A stretch of 64,000 bases of DNA, from positions 97,165,056-97,229,055 of the forward strand of contig CM055816.1 of assembly GCA_029582265.1 (NCBI GenBank), written 5' to 3'. Shown in pieces: positions 42,541 to 55,870 of the stretch. Position 1 is the first letter of the stretch. Each line of letters begins with the position of its first letter. The position numbers were made by a program, and so were the translations under genes. The notes beneath the pieces are model-generated. The model searched no databases. It was not told the origin of the DNA and saw only the letters and a program-made list of their open reading frames with translations. The DNA comes from Zoroaster sp. YZ-2022 (taxonomy: Eukaryota; Echinodermata; Asteroidea; Forcipulatida; Zoroasteridae).

Positions 42541-42640
42541 CTGAAATAATTTCGTTGGCAATATCGCATGTTGTCAACAGTGCGATCTGCAAACCTGAAT
42601 TGAGAACAACATTGACACTCGTATCGGTGTTGTCGGCCAT
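42541..42640 (-). CDS. Possible first coding exon, unknown gene
   Basis: On the minus strand an ATG at 42640 reads MADNTDTSVNVVLNSGLQIA, then LLTTCDIANEIIS, to a donor (tttcag|gtaata). Upstream (42650-42960 on the plus map) the DNA is CpG-richer with tgaacgttgcaaacgttcgcc and a TGACGTCA palindrome, as expected of a promoter. No continuing exon was recognised between 40500 and 42500. A host gene is possible; the family is unknown. Confidence 0.3.
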
Positions 42641-45090
42641 TTTTAAATCGCCCACGAACACCTCAAAACTATGTTCGCCGTCTGTTGCTAACGTTCGCGG
42701 CGCACAATTGGTTCCACTCGAAATTGTTGGCGAACGTTTGCAACGTTCACGCAAGCGGAACGTACCGCAGGTGATTTTTAGGAAATCACTGACGTCACTA
42801 CTTTCCTTCTTTCATGATGTCACGAAGCCTTAAGTTGAAGCCACAGTGTTCCAATATTTTGGGACGCCATGTTTACACAATGAAGCATCGTGGAGCCGGA
42901 GCCTGAAATTTCGGATCCTGAGCCGGAGGCTTTTTTTTTCTTCTGCAAACAAGAATTGCTATCCCGCGATATTTCAGCCAATCAGATGTCTTATACATAT
43001 TCATGACCTATTCTATCTGTCTCAAAACACTTAAATCTCTGGCTAGCCCAACATACCAATGATCTACCAAAACAAAGTCCCTAGGCAGACCAGAGACTCT
43101 GCCAGAAACTTGAAATGTAAACAAACCAACCCAAGCCCATACCTTGGCTGATGATAGTGAAGTAATCACATATCAGTTATACTGTACAAGGCATGAATAG
43201 ACAATATACACACTGCGTTTGCAACACAGTATCGATAAAATCGATAGTGAATTTAATAATATAACTACCGGTACTAACAATTGATATGGAAACTAAGAAA
43301 ACAGCAGTTTCACTCAGCTGAAGGCATAAGTCTAGATGGTCTTAACATCTGGAATACTTGAAACCAGTGATGGTGAGCTAATGAATTTACAAATAACGCG
43401 GAAATATTTTTTTACAACAAGGTTTACTAACAAAATGTGGAAACTAGGTGAATTAGTGGAAACTAGGTGAATTCTGGAACCTCCATTCATTACATTACAA
43501 TAAAAGTGTAAGCAAACTGATCCAACTGAACCAGCAACAATACAAAACTGGGAAATGCAATTAAGTAAAATGATAAGAATTAAACAATAATCAGAAAGAA
43601 AGTAAAATAATCCAGTCACAATTAACTGAATCAACTCTAGGTCAACATCCAATAAAAAAATGTACGTCTCAACTAAATCAGAAAAACAGAAGGAAAGTAA
43701 CACTATAAATGAAGTATAATAAATGTCAAAACAATTTTTCATGATTGGCAATTCTTTAAGTACAACTGTTACAACTGGTCATCAACTTAAAATTAACTAT
43801 TTATTACACTTTTATAGCAGACATGTATTCCTCAAACCTTGAGTCTGAGTCATTTTATATGGTGATTGAAGTCAAAGTTACAATGAAAGTCTAAAGACAC
43901 TTTTCAGAAAATATATAAAAAAAGGTTTTTCGAATTTTACCAGGATTTCCAGGTTAACAATTAAGACTTAATTTTAGCTTTGAACTCATGAACTGTAAGA
44001 AAGTCTTTTCTGTAGTAAAAAACAAAATCTGTCAGGAATGTATTTCTTGATGCATAACTCCAGCCTATGAAAGCTTCAGCAATAGTGAAAATACGTTCAG
44101 GTTGTTTGTATTTATGTTAATGTGAAATTCAGTTTGTCTCATAAATTTTACAAATTTATTTGGAAAAAATAGTTATACTGAAATGATAGACAAAAAACAT
44201 ATAATGGTTGATGCTTTAAACAAGTTATAAAAATAGAATCATCTGATTTGTACAATTTGTTTGTACAGTCCTTTTTGCTTTTAAATATCTTTCATCTAGC
44301 CCCCACCCCCATATAATTACATTATTGTGTGCCCATGAATTTAGGGTATGGTTCTGCGTTAAATAGCTTGTTGTGAAAAGAGGCATCAGTATATAAAACG
44401 TACAATTATTTTTAACCACGTTATTTCAACTCAGTACCACCACATAGAAAGCCTATAATTATACATAGCCTATGGTACCACTAAGTTATTTCAACTCGAT
44501 CAGTACATACATGTAAGTTATTTCATTTAACTACATGTACATACACATTGCATTTGGATTACATTGCGCTGAGTTATTGACTACGCACTAGTTCTTATGA
44601 ATCTAGCTGCAAGAAGTTCAGACATACTGTACACTGTACATTTACATTACATTTATGTACACGTATGTATATATGTACCTACAAATACTGTAAATAATCA
44701 AATATAACGCGCGCGCGCCCTTACTGTACTGATCAGTGGGCCTGCATCTAATATGCATGTGTTAATAATATCCTACGTCATCTTAAAAACGTGCCATGTG
44801 ATTGGCTGAAATATTGTGGGATGGCAATTCTCGTTTGCAGAAAAAAAAAATCGCGAGCCTAGCCGGAGCCGGTAGTTTGGAACAGGCCCTAGCTAGCTAC
44901 CAACAAAGGCCAAAGTTCAGCATCGGGAAAAATATGACGTCAGATCTTCAGGCTACAAAGAATTACGCAAATAAAACTCTAAGGTTTGCGCCGCTTGGCG
45001 GCGCTATACAATCTTTTGCTGTGATATGGTTGTGTGGGATAGGCCAAAATTTTATAAAATCAATAAAATCAATAGACAAAATATAAATAA
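42641..45090. other. Non-coding interval
   Basis: No domain-bearing frame. An 18-bp word (ggaaactaggtgaatt) is doubled near 43438-43475. A short gcgcgcgc run lies near 44707 and a TGACGTCA at about 44936. A 139-codon AT-rich minus frame at 43332-43751 has no motif and is not called. Confidence 0.4.
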
Positions 45091-45099
45091 TTTAGCATT

Positions 45100-45810
45100 T
45101 ATATGCTACGAAAGCCCATTAGTGCCATCGGCGATGATCGCTTTTTTATTTTCGAGAGCAGTTAGGCCTATTTTTATTTTCAAGAGCAGTTATTTATATT
45201 TTCCAGAGCAGTTATTTTTATTTTCGAGAGCAGTTATTTTTGTTTTCGAGAGCAGCTATTTTTATTTTCGAGAGCAGCTATTTTTATTTTCGAGAGCAGC
45301 TATTTTTATTTTTGGGATATTTACGAAACAAAGTTTTGGTTGCGGGCCTTACCTTATTTTATGTACAATAACGATTACAGGCCTGATAGCGGAATGGCCC
45401 CGTTTCACAAAGGCCATAGGACGCGCAGTCTATTTTTAGTAACTTTCGGTTTTATCGCTATTTATATTTTCCAGAGCAGTTATTTTTATTTTCAAGACCA
45501 GTTATTTATATTTTCGAGAGCAGTTATTTTTATTTTCGAGAGCAGTTATTTATATTTTTCGAGAGCAGTTATTTATATTTTCGAGAGCAGTTATTTATAT
45601 TTTCGAGAGCAGTTATTTATATTTTTCGAGAGCAGTTATTTATATTTTCGAGAGCAGTTATTTATATTTTCGAGAGCAGTTATTAATATTTTCGAGAGCA
45701 GTTATTTATATTTTCGAGAGCAGTTACTTATATTTTCGAGAGCAGTTATTTTTATTTTCGAGAGCATTTATTTATATTTTCGAGAGCAGTTATTTATATT
45801 TTCAAGAAGC
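45100..45810 (+). repeat. 22-bp minisatellite element, copy A
   Basis: A left flank (gctacgaaagcccatta...ccatcg) is followed by units of cgagagcagttatttatatttt, about 22 bp. A spacer of about 155 bp (45311-45466, with tgcgggccttaccttatttt and ccataggacgcgcagtc) separates two arrays of about 6 and 16 units. The same flank-array-spacer-array order is found inverted at 58205-58640. A mobile element carrying an internal minisatellite is inferred, like the non-autonomous Helitron (HINE/pearl) type. Long open frames through it are an artefact of the repeat. Confidence 0.85.
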
Positions 45811-46580
45811 GCGGACGCCTAGCCTGTGCATATGTAGTGTAGCTAGTGCATGCAGCTTGCATACATATATTCCTCAAAAGCGCGGACGCAAAATTACGAC
45901 CATGGCATAAGTACAAAATCAGCTCGGTAAGTGCAGTCGTTGCGCATTTTTATTAAACATCTAATCAGATAAATGTTCTACTTATGATAAAAATGATCAC
46001 AGGCGAAACAAACTGTGAGGTTCAGTTATAAAAAAAAAAAAACATTTCAATCCTCGTTATCATTTTGGCAGTGTCCGAAAAGTGGGCATGCTTACAACTT
46101 TGTTCCCTAAAATTGGGCTGAGATGAGGGACGTATATTGGCACTTGTACTTGTAGTCTTGTTGACGGAGTTAAAATATGACACTTTTACAACCTTCAAAG
46201 AAAAATTCCTTGTTAATGAAGTTTCAAAGGCTTTGTTGTGATCAATGACCCAAGGCCGGGTCAACTCGTACCAGGTCCAAGATCATCAACCCAAAAACCT
46301 GTTCCCTGAAATACTGGCTCATGCAGTTTTTGAAAATGAAATTTTGTTTTAGTAATATAATTTTTATTTTTTAAATTTAAATATAAAGTGATGTAAAGCA
46401 GTGGATTATATATTTGATGTGTATGTGTGGCTCATTCAAAACACACAAATGAAACAAATCACGAGGTCAGAGTTAACTAAATAAAAAATGTCATCTGTAA
46501 ATAAAGATTAATTTCTCTTCGGCATTCACTTATTTAAACCTACAATGTATGTCATTATATTTCTATATTTTCTTTTCCAG

Positions 46581-49500
46581 TTACAACATGGGTGATCTTT
46601 CCAAGTATATGGCCAGTAGGTCGATTCCACAAGAGGTGATAGAGAGGATGAAACATGAGAAAGTAAGGACTGATTTTCTATTGAAATATTTTTTCTGTTG
46701 AATTTATAGAGGTGTGTATACATGTACATTGTAATTTGTATCTCATATTAGTATACGCAGACCCTATCATTATTACCTGATGGGAACCAGGGGCCGATTT
46801 CACAAAGCACTAAGACGCGTCTTATCTCGAGTTAGGAAGAGTTTAGAAGAGAACGACTCTTTCGTGACAGACGGAATCCGTTAGATAGTTTGAACGACGT
46901 GGAAATTGTCCGTATATACTGATTGACGGGGCAGGGGATAATACAACTGCCAGACAGGGTTGGTGAACTAATACAACATGAAACACGGGTAATTAGAATA
47001 TAATAAACGGACGTTAGTAATTTATTTCTTATTGTTCTAACGACCGTCAATTAATAGCATAGGCCTACCACCCTCAAGCGTTTTGTTTTAATTTTGTTTA
47101 GCGCCACCATTAGTCAGTGTGTTGATATGTGTAAATATATTGCGTAACCACGCTACAGATCATTATATCGATATCCGTCATTTGATCATTTCACGCACTA
47201 GAGTTTGCAGACATTTCCCAAAATCATGAAAATGTTTGGAGCCAAAAAGTTGTACAACGTCAACTCGCCAATCAGTCATCTTGAATCGTGTTGAGCGCAT
47301 GACGTCCTGACGGCCGTTTCATTAGAGTAGTAAAATAAATATAAATTAGCCGTCGCATGAGCAAATTTAGCCTCGTTCAATAAATAGCTTACGGCTTTAT
47401 TATATTTCCGATGCGTCTTGCTTAAGACGCGTTTTGTGAAATCGATCTTAGGATTAATCTTAGGTAAGATCGATCTTACAGCTGGGACTCTTCTTAAATC
47501 CTAGGATCGATCCTAAGATAAGAAGAGTTTTGTGAAATCGGCCCCTGGAATGCTTAATTGCCCATAATTTGTCAAAGAGGCATAAATGTTCCCAAAGCCC
47601 CTCAACTTTCTGAAATACATTAATCAGAACTAGAAAAAAAGCTTTCTGCATGTGTTTCTAGTGCATGTAGTAGTTATTTGCTTGTTTTCTTAAGTTTAGT
47701 AGCATTCCGTTCATCATTATTAAGACATTATTTGTAAGGTTATCCCCACATATGCACCAATCCCTTTGTCAATTGGATACTTTATTTTTATGTTTTTAAT
47801 TGCACCCCATCCCACTCCAAATCACACCCGTCCCAACCAACCCCCGGCCCTAGGCCCACCCTAGATCCTCCACTGGATAATAAATGCTGTTATTGGAGAT
47901 TTTTTCACATGGGGGGGGGGGGCAAACAAAACCCTGGCTACAAGCCTTGGCAACTTTCATTGAAGACATTCTGCAGAAAATCTGAGAGTTGGTCTTCAAT
48001 TCATAAGGCTAAAATTTAAAACAAAGTACAGGGTGTTTAAAAAAAGGTAATCCTACTTTACAGAGTTAATATGACCAAACTCTATGTTTACCAGCAAAAA
48101 GCTTGGTATCATCTATCTAAAAGCTATGTGCTTTTCAATGATACCTTGGTTCCTTTCCAGGGTCATGCATCATTGAGCACCATCGTCTTAACGTGGTGCA
48201 AAATTGGGGTTGGTACACTTCCAACAAAATCTTCACAGTGTGCCTGAGAACATTCGAGATGAAAGAGCATAAAAGACATGAAAAAGACTCAGATTCATTC
48301 ACCATCCACCTCCCCTCTCCAAACACAGTTGACATCGATGGCGCATGTCATTCACAGCTCGTCTCACGGTACCTGGATCTTCTCACAAAACATGCAATTC
48401 CCGCTGAATCCTGTCACCAAATCCTGCATGTTGCGCGGTGGGGTACTGAACACTTTGTTCTTCAAATTACCCAACAAAAAGAAGTCACTGGGTGTGAGGT
48501 CTGGTGACCTGGGAGGCCATTCAATGATGTGGTTCAAAGCAATGCCGATTTTTGTTTACCTGAAAGTGTACCAACCCCAGTTTTGCACCACATTTTTAAG
48601 ACAATGGTGCTCAATGATGCGTGACCCTAGAAATTAACCAAGGTATCAAAAGCACATAGCTTTTGCTTCAAAATGATACCAAGCTTTTTGCTGGTAAACG
48701 TATAGTCTGGCTGTATTAACCCTCTAAAGTAGGATTACTCTATTTTTGAAACACCCTGTACATTTTTCTAAATTTTACGCATTTCCTGATTTACAGGTTG
48801 ATGAGCAGACAGTATACTGTTAATGGAGGAGAGTGAGTTGAGCATGCGTAGGAGACCGGATTGCTGTGAAGCATTTTTGTCATAAAGTAGCACACAGTCA
48901 TCAGCTGAAAAAGATGAAGAAGATGGAACAGCAAACAATGGAAAGATAGGAGAATTGCTACAGAAATTGAGACAGAAACTCCATACCCGAAGAGTAGGAG
49001 ATCGGAAGCCAGGGGTACAACTTGGGAAACAGAAACCCAAACAGGAAACCAGAAACATTGATATTGGATGGCTACATTATGATGTAGATGATCAAAAATT
49101 CAAGCTAGTCCGGAAGCCACAAGGAGGTGGAACACGGACACTTACTGTGAGTAGGACATCAACAGCTGAGACTGTCAAGAAAATTGCTGCGGGTCTCTTT
49201 TTCAAAGATGGTAAATCAACAAAGGGGAAATTTGAGGACCAGGAAACAAGTTTGGTCGATGTTGCACACCAACACATCCCTAGCAGTCGTACTGTTGATG
49301 AAATGTACATGGAAACAAAGATGCTGCGATTCTACATTCAGACAAGAAATAAGACTGCTGAAGGAGACCGTGACATATCTTCTAATTCTGAGTCTGAGCT
49401 GGAGACATCAACTGCTGCACTCGATGAGGTAATTAATTTTACATTATCTTTCCTGTATGAACGTCTTGCCTTTACAATAAATTTTGGAGGGAAATAAGTC

Positions 49501-52500
49501 ATGTTTATTGTACAGAAATTCTTATCCAATTATCTTAAAAACACTGCTACTTGGAGATTATTTAAAAAAAAAAAAAATTAACATAAGGCTTTAATAAATA
49601 TTCAGAGGTAGAATTTGTGTCAGTCTTCTGACAGCATCGAAGAGTGTGTTTTGTCATTTCACCCTGTTTACCATGTGACCAAATTAATTAATTGACTTTT
49701 GAAGACAGGTTCTATGAGAATCTCACTTTCTGTAAAATGAAATAATGTTATTTGTAAATTTACCATAGTCTTTGATTGCCACTTCAAGCTTTGAAGACAC
49801 AGACACACCCACCATCAAGTTTCATCGAATATACCAGGTAGGGACCTTTGCATATTACAAGGGCCACATTAAACAATTTTTCAGTGACTGTATTTGCTGC
49901 AAAATAGTTTAACTTTTCTAAAACATTTGGTTTTGAAGTCAATATGTAATGCCACCCACACAGGGCCAGCTGCCACTTAATTATTGAGCAATTAAGTAGT
50001 CACAACCCAAAATAATCAAAGAAACAACTTATTTATAATGCCAAGGTGAAAATGTAATTACCAATTCTTCACTAAAAAGTTTAATAAACTATTTATGGTG
50101 GAGGGTATACTGTAATACTTGTTTTATAAACATAAAAACAAGTTAATGGTAGTTTAAGGTGGAAAAAAAATTAATTGCAATATAAAAAAAATATTGTGTG
50201 CACAGGAAAGTGAACCCTTCAAATAAGAAGTGGAACGTGGCAGTGGAAGTGTTTTAAAGAGACTTACACAACCAAGGCAATATCAAACTACCAAAATACG
50301 TGTAGACACCTGGCCACAAGCAACTTAATGTAGACCATAAGAAAGGCTAGTGCTACAGGGAAACGGCAAAGCGGAAAAAATAAAAGCATTTTTTGTACCA
50401 GTATTGCAGGTACTTGAAAGCTCCCTCTTCATTGTTTAGGATAAGAGCCAATCAAGTTTATGCATTGGTCAAATGAATTATGCCTTTGTGGTTCATGTAC
50501 TTTTGGTGAATATTTACTGATAACTTCCTGTGTTTGTTTCTTCAGACACATGAGGAGCCTGCATGTACTCCAAGTACATCAGCCTATGATAGATATGTGG
50601 ATTTGATCAGCAGTGATGATAATGATGGAGAAGATTATGCCTTAGCTGCTGCTATCGAAGAAAGTCAACCAGTATCAAGAAGAGGGTAAGCCACTGCAGT
50701 TAATAATAAACAATGACAGTTCAATCTTGTTGCATTATTATGAAAATTACTGGCTTATAATGGTACATTTTAGACATCTTGTCATTTAAGAGACAATCGT
50801 ATTTACTCCAAACAGGTAACAGAAAACACTTCAAGAAGTCATTTCATCCCCTGAACAGTCAGTCACAGGAGAGGCTGTACAGATCATTGTAAATAGAAGG
50901 AGGTTGTGGAAGTCAGTAATGTATGCCATCCGAGACCAAAGGTTCAGTTTTGCCAGACCAATCACTGTTTCCTTTGCTGGAGAAGAAGCTGAAGACGGGG
51001 GTGGTCCCACCAGAGAGTTTTTCAAGTAAGTGTACCTGAGTGCCAATATTTAAGCATCACAATGTAACAAGTATGGATGTCTGGTAATTTCTTCCCACCT
51101 TGTTGTGAAGATTACAGTTACTTTGAAATTGTGAATAGCACATTTTTTGGTAAATAATTGACACAGTGTACAATTAAAATAATTAATTGCCTTACATGTA
51201 GGGTAGTGACTACATGATATAAATATATATATATAACCACTACCATGAATGGTTGACCCATGGTTGTTTGAACTCAACCAAGCTAGCTATTCAATGTCTT
51301 CACAACATTTAACTTTTTCATTTTATCAAAGTACATGTCAAGGTACAGGTTATGAACCACCCACTGCCGCCACCACCACTGTTAGGGAAAGCTGAAACTC
51401 AGAAATGTTGCTCATCGCAATATTTCCAGCTGACCTTCCATACAAGACAGTCATATCCTAACCCATATTTTCAATCGGGTTACTGATGAGAGAACTAGCA
51501 AGCCTGGACATCTTCGACAATTATGGAGGCAGTCTGCAGTTAAGATACAACATTGAGCACATGCAAAAGGAGACATACAGGACAGCCGGACAGTTCATCA
51601 GATGGAGCTTGAGCAACAGAGGTCCAGGACTGAATGGCCTGAACCCATCAGTATTTCAGGCTATGGTGGGGAAAGGTCATGTTAGCTTGTGTGAAGTTGA
51701 CAACATTTCTGATGCAACATTTCGTGAAAATGTACAGAATGTAATGTTTTATTCAAATTCCCTTTTCACATAGCAGTCAAAGTCATTGGGTCATTCAGAT
51801 TTTACTGACCTGTCAGGCTGGTTAGTTGTGATGTGCTTGTGAAGACTTTTGAGTACCTGTGAAGCAGCTGTAAGTTCTTGCAGAATACTTGTGAAGTACT
51901 CGACTACAGTTCTCAGAACCATAACTGGTATGATCAGCGGCGGATCTGGGGGGTCAGGACCCTCCTTCCCAAAGAATTTTGACTCAGCACCCACGTGTAT
52001 TTCAAATGCACACACCCAATATGACGTACCAATAAGCGCACAGCATTAACAGCACCTAACGGCCACCATACATGACAACATGGCAGACACATTTTAAATT
52101 TCTCCCTACGGTGGACCTTCTCTTTCCGAAATCCTGGATCCGCTCTCGTATCATTTAAATTTTTCTCTCACAATTTGACTAATAGACCATTTGAAGGTTT
52201 GTCATCACCATGCTCAGTGTATTATTCTTCAAGAACCCTGCCACTTTGAGTTTGAAAGTAGTACTTGTCAACATTTCTTGTCTTTGAAATTTTGACATTT
52301 CACCCGCATTATACGTTTATACATGGTCTCCAACTGCCTGACCCACTATATATGCTTTGCACGACTCTGAAAATGTGATTGTTTTTATTTCCTGCTTATA
52401 GAAATGTCAATTTCAGAAACCATGGTGGTATAAAACATGCAGACAGACAGGGGCGCACCCAGTGGGGGGCTCGGGGGCTCCCCCCCCCCCAGGGCTTAAC

Positions 52501-54817
52501 AATTTGTTGGGGGGTTCTAAAAAAAAGAAGGAAAAAGACAAAAAGAGAGATTGAGAAAACTGTCAGCGAAAGTGCTGTTTAAAGTGGAGCATGGGGGGGG
52601 GGCGGTATTCCATGAGGTTCAATCCTCTTGTGAGGTGGTTTGTGTATATATTTCAGTACAGACAAACTTCATATTGTAGAACTTATTTTAGTCTTAATGA
52701 CAATTTGAATTGGTTAGCTGCACTCCAAAAGTCCCCATTCTGGTAATATTTTAAGTTGAGTGAGATTTGACTTGATATTATGTAAGCCTTTCATCAGGTC
52801 AACTGTAATTTAGAATTCAGTTACAAAATGTCAAAGGTCTTCTCTATGATTCTGTGTGGTCCACGGGCTGGGAAAGACATAGGTCTTGGGATAATATGTT
52901 GTACAAACATGCACCAAATAATCTAATATCTCTTTATTCCTTCCTATGTGTAATACAGTTACAAGGCTGCTCTTCTGAACAGTTTAGAGCGACTGTTGAA
53001 GAACTAAGTGACTGGTTGATAGACCAGGGGATAACAAATGTCCGAAATGTCCGAAATGTCCAGAGAACTGAACTTGTGCAAGGCCTGTTAGATCACTACT
53101 TGGTGTACAGGTAAGGTGGTAATGCCTGCGCTTTCAGACAAGATCAATGGACTACATGGAAGGACCTACATTGTAGCTGTCACCCGCGTGGGAGGGGGGG
53201 GGGGTTATTATGAGATAGTGTGGTCAAACTGTAACTGTAAAACATGAGTGAAGTGGACTAGTGAATATTGGTGTTGAACACAATACCACTTTATTGTATG
53301 GCCACTTATCAAAGACTGACGCGACAGCAGCATGGTCAGTGCAAACAGGGAAACTTCTGTGTGTTAGCCAGTGGAGGACACCAACAGATCAGCTGTAACA
53401 GCCATTCCTTTTGTATGAGCCCATCCCCTCCCTTCCTTTCTCCTTTTAATTCTCTCTTTTGTGGGGGACTTGAGCACTAGCACACTCATCCCCTTATTCC
53501 ACTAAATGTCATTGAAGATAGCTGCTTATTTATGAAGCATTATACAATCTTATAGGTTTTGTACATTGTGATAACTCATTGTTGATTGGCGCCATTTCCA
53601 CTTCTTAATTAGCCAACCCTGCATTCACAATGAATGTTCTATTCCTCTATACAGGGTTCAGCCAGCACTGAACAAGTTTATCAGTGGACTAGGGGACGAT
53701 TTCTGGCAAGACATTCAGCAAAACCAGGATTCAGCTAGATTCCTCTTAGTCAAACATGACACACCCTTGACGCAAAAGGACATGAAGGACCTGTATGAAG
53801 TGGACACATCTCCACAGGGCTCCAACCACAGGGCACTGGAAGATGACACACTTTACTGCTTCGAAGTCTTTCTGCAACATTGCTCAGGTAATCGAGTTGG
53901 CAGAGCATGGGCTTGCCAAGGTCACACACTCGACTCTTAGTAATAGAAAGTCTTTTAAACATAAATCTTTGAATCCAAATAAATAATTTACATTATTTCG
54001 TCTGGGGAAGAATTTTACAAATTCCTCATATACTTAGAACAATTTCTGCCAGGTCTCACCGGGATTTGTGAAGATTAATAAGAGTCATCAACTGTATACA
54101 CCTTTATTGTGACAGTTAATGACATTTTCCATCAGAGTGGCCAAAATGTTGACAGTAGTGAGTGAATATATGACCATTCTGGAAAGCACCGAGTATTACA
54201 TAACTCACAAGAATTAAGTTGGTATGAAGTTATTGATTCATGTTTATCTACAGAGTCAAGTCCTTTGGTGTCCCAAGGGGCAAAGGGTATGCAATTGTCC
54301 CTTTCTGTTATGGGGCAAACGTAGATATGCCTATGGTACAAACTCATAACAAGTAGCTTTCATAAAGTTTCCTCATTAAATAAATGATTACATGTATATT
54401 CACTGTGCCGAACATTCAAAACAGAAAGCAATTGGATGTAACATTTTACATGTTGGGACAAAATTTCTTCAGAAAGGCTTCTCTGTTACCACAGTTTAAG
54501 CATGTTATCATTCCTTGTATCAGCCCATTTCCCATATTTGTAATTCAAATTTAAAAAAATACATAAGATGATTACTTCCCAGTTGCATACCTGAGAGCTG
54601 GCAAGACATATACATTTACATGTATACCTTCTTTTTTTCAGGGCAACATGCCTCAACAGGACACGTGACATTGTCACAACTACTGGACTTTTGGACCGGA
54701 ACAGACTGTATTCCTCCAGGTGGTTTCAGAAAGCAACTTACAATGAGCTTCTACACCCCTGTTACAGGGATCAAACGTTTACCGTCTGCTCACACCTGTG
54801 GTCCAGTGCTATTTTGA
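46581..54817 (+). CDS. G2E3-like HECT-type E3 ubiquitin ligase gene (with lesions)
   Basis: Ten exons can be followed: 46581-46662 (ATG 46588), 48797-49432, 49769-49837, 50546-50685, 50816-51025, 51479-51740, 52959-53110, 53655-53887 and 54642-54817, with one or more possibly missed. N-terminal SAM-like start (MGDLSKYMASRSIPQEVIER); a domain with IDIGWLHYDV and GGGTRTLTVSRTSTAETVKK typical of the multicopy 'G2/M phase-specific E3 ligase-like' family; a ubiquitin-interacting motif (EDYALAAAIEESQ). The HECT domain follows: PITVSFAGEEAEDGGGPTRE, then AGQFIRWSLSNRGPG, and LPSAHTC with the catalytic Cys. Phases agree at nearly every join. Oddities: a frameshift near 48818 and TAA near 48881, a TAA at the start of exon 5 (50817-50819), a GG where the acceptor AG of 51479 should be, and a stop five residues after the catalytic Cys. 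HECT ligases pass ubiquitin from E2 via this Cys to substrate. This copy is probably impaired. Confidence 0.75.
46789..47545 (+). mobile_element. PIF/Harbinger-derived non-autonomous element
   Basis: The ends ccaggggccgatttcacaaa and its inverse ttttgtgaaatcggcccctgg bound 757 bp. Just inside the left end the plus strand reads FRDRRNPLDSLNDVEIVRIY, stop, LTGQGIIQLPDRVGELI, which resembles the N-terminus of Harbinger transposases (FRDR.NPLD...). The rest of the transposase is deleted. Right-end subterminal DNA is full of gatcttaag/taagatc words. It lies in intron 1 of the HECT gene. Confidence 0.75.
48029..48758 (-). mobile_element. Internally deleted DD41D mariner
   Basis: TA (48027-48028), then cagggtgtttaaaaaaaggt; the right end is ttgaaacaccctg followed by TA (48759-48760). 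The TIRs match over about 190-220 bp (aaaagcttggtatcat; aggattac). Between them the minus strand keeps LNHIIEWPPRSPDLTPSDFF and LGNLKNKVFSTPPR, then stops. It lies in intron 1 of the HECT gene, 38 bp before exon 2. Confidence 0.88.
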
Positions 54818-54843
54818 AATAAATGAAAAAATCCACAATAAAC
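54818..54843 (+). terminator. Candidate poly(A) signals after the HECT gene
   Basis: AATAAA overlaps the region just after the stop (54819-54824) and a second lies near 54837 (cacaataaacag). Both are close to the stop codon, giving a very short 3' UTR if used. Confidence 0.4.
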
Positions 54844-55689
54844 AGCTCCATTGATTTGACTGCAGGGGGCAGTATATATTATTTCTAGCCACTGTACATG
54901 CCCAAATGCAGTTGCATATTTCTATTTGGATGTAGCATTTACATATTTAGTATACAATATGAGTATAGTTTGTTGACAGCTAAATATAAATAGTGACTGG
55001 ATTCAGACTATACATACACAGCTGATTTTGGCAATACATGTGTTTAACCATATTTCTTTGGGGAATTTAAACAGGTGCTGTTGGAAACATGATGCCAATT
55101 TTCTAGTGAACAACAAACATCTTAGAAATCGTCTCTTGCCCAGTATCAGCATTCTTTATTGTAAGTCAGCTACAGTACATGGTGCACGATGTATTCATCA
55201 CAACGATTCACGCTACAAAGTGTGCTGGAACTAATACACAAAAATACATTTATCCCCAAACAAGCCTTTCAAGTTGAACTGTAAATGAACAATAATGAAT
55301 ACTTTATCGTACACTGTAACTTACAAATCAGATTTACTGGGCCAAAGTTTTAGATAGCCCTCACACTCAATGCTTAATATGAGTGTTTGGAAATTACATA
55401 TTCCTCTGTGCAACAGTAATAATTGTTTAATCAGTATTTTTCAAATTTTTGAATGTTTTTGTAAACTTTGAAATTACAGATGATTTGGAAATAACCATCA
55501 TGTAACACACATATCCAGGCCACAAGGAGATGATATGCTGATGCACCATTACAAGTGTGAAAATGTAATGTTAAATGTACAATGTACATGTATTCTTAAC
55601 CTCTCATGGACCTTAAAAGTTGTCAGCCTTTGAAGTAGTAAGTGTAAAAAGTTTTAGAAAGTACTTGCACACAGTGCACAGTCTTGGTT
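54844..55689. other. Intergenic, nothing recognised
   Basis: AT-rich DNA without a recognisable frame or clear repeat. Confidence 0.4.
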
Positions 55690-55870
55690 AAAGTTAACGT
55701 TTTACATGATAGCCACCACACGTTTTTAGTTGTTGTTTACATTTAACGTTTTTACATGATAGCCACCACACGTTTTTTAGTTGTTGTTTACAGTTAACGT
55801 TTTTACATGATAGCCACCACATGTTTTTAGCTATGTGTTGTTTACAGTTAGCGTTATGATAGCCATCACA
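55690..55870. repeat. Minisatellite, about 55-bp unit, about 3.5 copies
   Basis: Units contain gttaacgtttttacatgata, gccaccacacgttttta and gttgttgtttaca. They begin near 55693, 55745 and 55795, with a shortened last unit near 55850. Confidence 0.85.

Noticed and set aside
43332..43751. 139-codon minus-strand frame that looks membrane-like
   Set aside because: Hydrophobicity follows from AT-rich sequence; no start context, motif or neighbour supports it, and it includes a local 18-bp repeat.
45150..45810. CRISPR-like look of the regular 22-bp repeats
   Set aside because: Units are head-to-tail without unique spacers, the region is eukaryotic, and an inverted copy shares the same internal spacer; it is a minisatellite in a mobile element.
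45026..45822. Long Tyr/Phe/Ser-rich frames (137 and 160 codons)
   Set aside because: They are translations of the 22-bp minisatellite.
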